A DNA stretch of 64,000 bases, taken from contig CAVUYE010000001.1 of assembly GCA_963745665.1 (NCBI GenBank), forward strand, positions 372,001 to 436,000, written 5' to 3'. The translations under genes were made by a program, and so were the position numbers. Positions 62,949 through 64,000 of the stretch are shown in pieces (the first letter of the stretch is position 1; every line of letters begins with the position of its first letter). This DNA comes from Bog-473 sp963745665 (lineage in GTDB: Bacteria; Actinomycetota; Acidimicrobiia; Acidimicrobiales; RAAP-2). The notes beneath the pieces were generated by a model that had not been told where the DNA came from, ran no database searches, and was given only the letters and a program-made list of their open reading frames with translations.

Positions 62949-64000
62949 TCAGGTGGGGAGTGCTCCAGTCGTCGTGGGTGCAAGCCCTTGCTGTTGGGCC
63001 ATGATGGCCGCCTCCACCACCTGAAGGTCGGATGGGTCGATGGCCAAGGGCCCTCCGGCCACGGGAACTTGCCAGACGTGGGTCATCATCGGCGTGGGTC
63101 CGTAGCGGGAGGTACCCGGCGGGCACGGTGTGAACCCGTCGATCTGATGGGTCGTGTCGGACGTGCACAGGTTGGTGTGCTGGTGCCACTGGACCAGGCA
63201 GCCGTAGGACATGGGACCGTTGCCGGGACCGGGCATCAGGTACATCGCAGCAACAAGCACTGGCCCGTAGGGAGTTGTCGCATAGACCAAGGAGTCCACA
63301 GTCGTCGGATTCATCATGTCCTTCATGTTCATGTAGGACGGGTTGATGTAGTGGACCACCGGATAGCGGGGATTGGTGATCGGGATGTAGCCGGCGGCGG
63401 TGGCCGTGCTGAGGTTGCGGTACTTGGCAACCGCCGCAGACGTCGCCTGCACGTACTCAGTAGCGCCGAGTACCTGCTCCGAGGTCGGCTTGGCGTCACA
63501 GTTGGGTGTCTGCATCTTGTGTCCGTCGTCCGTCCTGGCCGAGATAGTCGTCAGCTCCGAAACCTCGGCGGCCGACAGCGGGGGACCCGTGTACTTCCAG
63601 TTCGGGTCCGTGACACCGAGACCAGCCATGGCGGCCATGTTCATGGAATCCGAATGGGTCCGGGCGCTCGACGACGTGCCGGACGGCCCCATCTGCATCC
63701 CCTTCATGGAGGAGGATGACTTCGATGGGGCGGCCGACGCGGCCGAGTCGGCCGAGGCCGGAATCACCGCCACCAGGGAGGGGATCAGTAAAACGGCCAA
63801 GAGCGCGCCAAATGCCCCGAGCGGATTGGCAGCCAGGAATCTGGTGGCGGCGGTCGGTTCGCTGGCGGGCTCCGGCTCCAACGGCAAGACGGACAATCCG
63901 ATCAACGCAATGAGCGGCCCACCGCTCGGGTCGGTGCCGCCAAAGGTCAGCAGCTCCCCCAGCCCCTCCCCGGTGACCCAGTAGACCAAGGCAAGAGCGA
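62949..64000 (-). CDS. Membrane-linked protein with Met/His-rich extracytoplasmic domain, start outside window
   Basis: The frame is open through the right edge (ALALVYWVTGEGLGEL), so the gene begins outside and at least 350 residues are seen. A first hydrophobic part ends TDPSGGPLIALIGLSVLPLEP; a helix FGALLAVLLIPSLVAVIP follows, and the rest is extracytoplasmic. That part has Met-rich clusters (MKGMQM, DSMNMAAMAG, YMNMKDMM), a conserved-looking core (YRNLSTATAAGYIPITNPRYPVVHYINPSYM, AAMYLMPGPGNGPMSYGCLVQWHQHTNLC) and paired Cys. Met and His clusters suggest copper binding, which is inference. I do not recognise a named family. Confidence 0.65.
   Translation of the reverse strand, partial: ALALVYWVTGEGLGELLTFGGTDPSGGPLIALIGLSVLPLEPEPASEPTAATRFLAANPLGAFGALLAVLLIPSLVAVIPASADSAASAAPSKSSSSMKGMQMGPSGTSSSARTHSDSMNMAAMAGLGVTDPNWKYTGPPLSAAEVSELTTISARTDDGHKMQTPNCDAKPTSEQVLGATEYVQATSAAVAKYRNLSTATAAGYIPITNPRYPVVHYINPSYMNMKDMMNPTTVDSLVYATTPYGPVLVAAMYLMPGPGNGPMSYGCLVQWHQHTNLCTSDTTHQIDGFTPCPPGTSRYGPTPMMTHVWQVPVAGGPLAIDPSDLQVVEAAIMAQQQGLAPTTTGALPT

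Overview
The window is GC-rich DNA (close to 70% by eye) with many GTG starts, start/stop overlaps of the GTGA or ATGA type, several F420-dependent LLM-class oxidoreductases, a bacterial CYP51 locus, a gram-positive-type SOS box at recA, and Thr- or Gly-rich secreted proteins. This points to an actinobacterium. An Acidimicrobiia-like or related uncultured soil lineage is my best guess, but nothing here proves the class.

Layout. (a) 1-914: end of an integrated element. A tyrosine recombinase runs antisense into an intact tRNA-Lys(TTT), the likely attachment site. (b) 965-16925: a signalling/export district with two paralogous FtsX-type permeases, one ABC ATPase, a multi-TM NarL-type histidine kinase, three response regulators (one fused to a class III nucleotidyl cyclase), a cyclic-nucleotide-binding protein, an MBL-fold hydrolase and a CrtI-like FAD enzyme. 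(c) 16943-26379: LLM oxidoreductase, APH-like kinase, DUF6295-like protein, dienelactone hydrolase, NHL protein, Tat-secreted GH78 enzyme, TAP-like hydrolase and NERD protein. (d) 26325-36549: a cyp51 operon (SnoaL-like, ferredoxin, CYP51, SDR, second P450, TetR, hypothetical) read leftward, divergent from a catabolic operon (CMD, enoyl-CoA hydratase, LLM oxidoreductase, amidohydrolase, CaiB CoA-transferase). The order TetR-P450-SDR-CYP51-ferredoxin matches the mycobacterial Rv0767c-Rv0763c locus. (e) 36576-38327: an IS1182-type insertion sequence with 15-bp inverted repeats and a CTAG duplication that forms the stop codon of the adjacent hemolysin III-family gene. (f) 38328-44771: serB, a hexapeptide acyltransferase, two secreted proteins and a methyltransferase. 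(g) 44870-58846: recA interrupted by an intein and preceded by an SOS box, two secreted paralogs, a macrodomain protein, cell-surface glycosyltransferases, an OmpR/HK pair, cinA, pgsA, rimO and tRNA-Ser(GCT). (h) 58850-64000: locally lower-GC DNA with a possible recombinase remnant, a PAS-GGDEF protein, a SHOCT protein, an orphan ATP-grasp ligase and a Met/His-rich secreted domain that runs off the right edge.

The most system-like part is (b). Its genes can be read as one circuit: a kinase senses a signal, response regulators act on promoters that share an 18-bp element, one regulator also makes a cyclic nucleotide, a neighbouring protein binds it, and an MBF/MBL-type hydrolase may remove it, all beside an ABC exporter. 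The links are inferred from position and domains.

Data quality matters. Seven genes (integrase, GH78, TAP-like hydrolase, second P450, cinA, rimO, PAS-GGDEF) are each split by one single-base frameshift, most in short G or C runs. This looks more like sequencing indels than seven pseudogenes, so these genes are described as whole genes with the shift marked.
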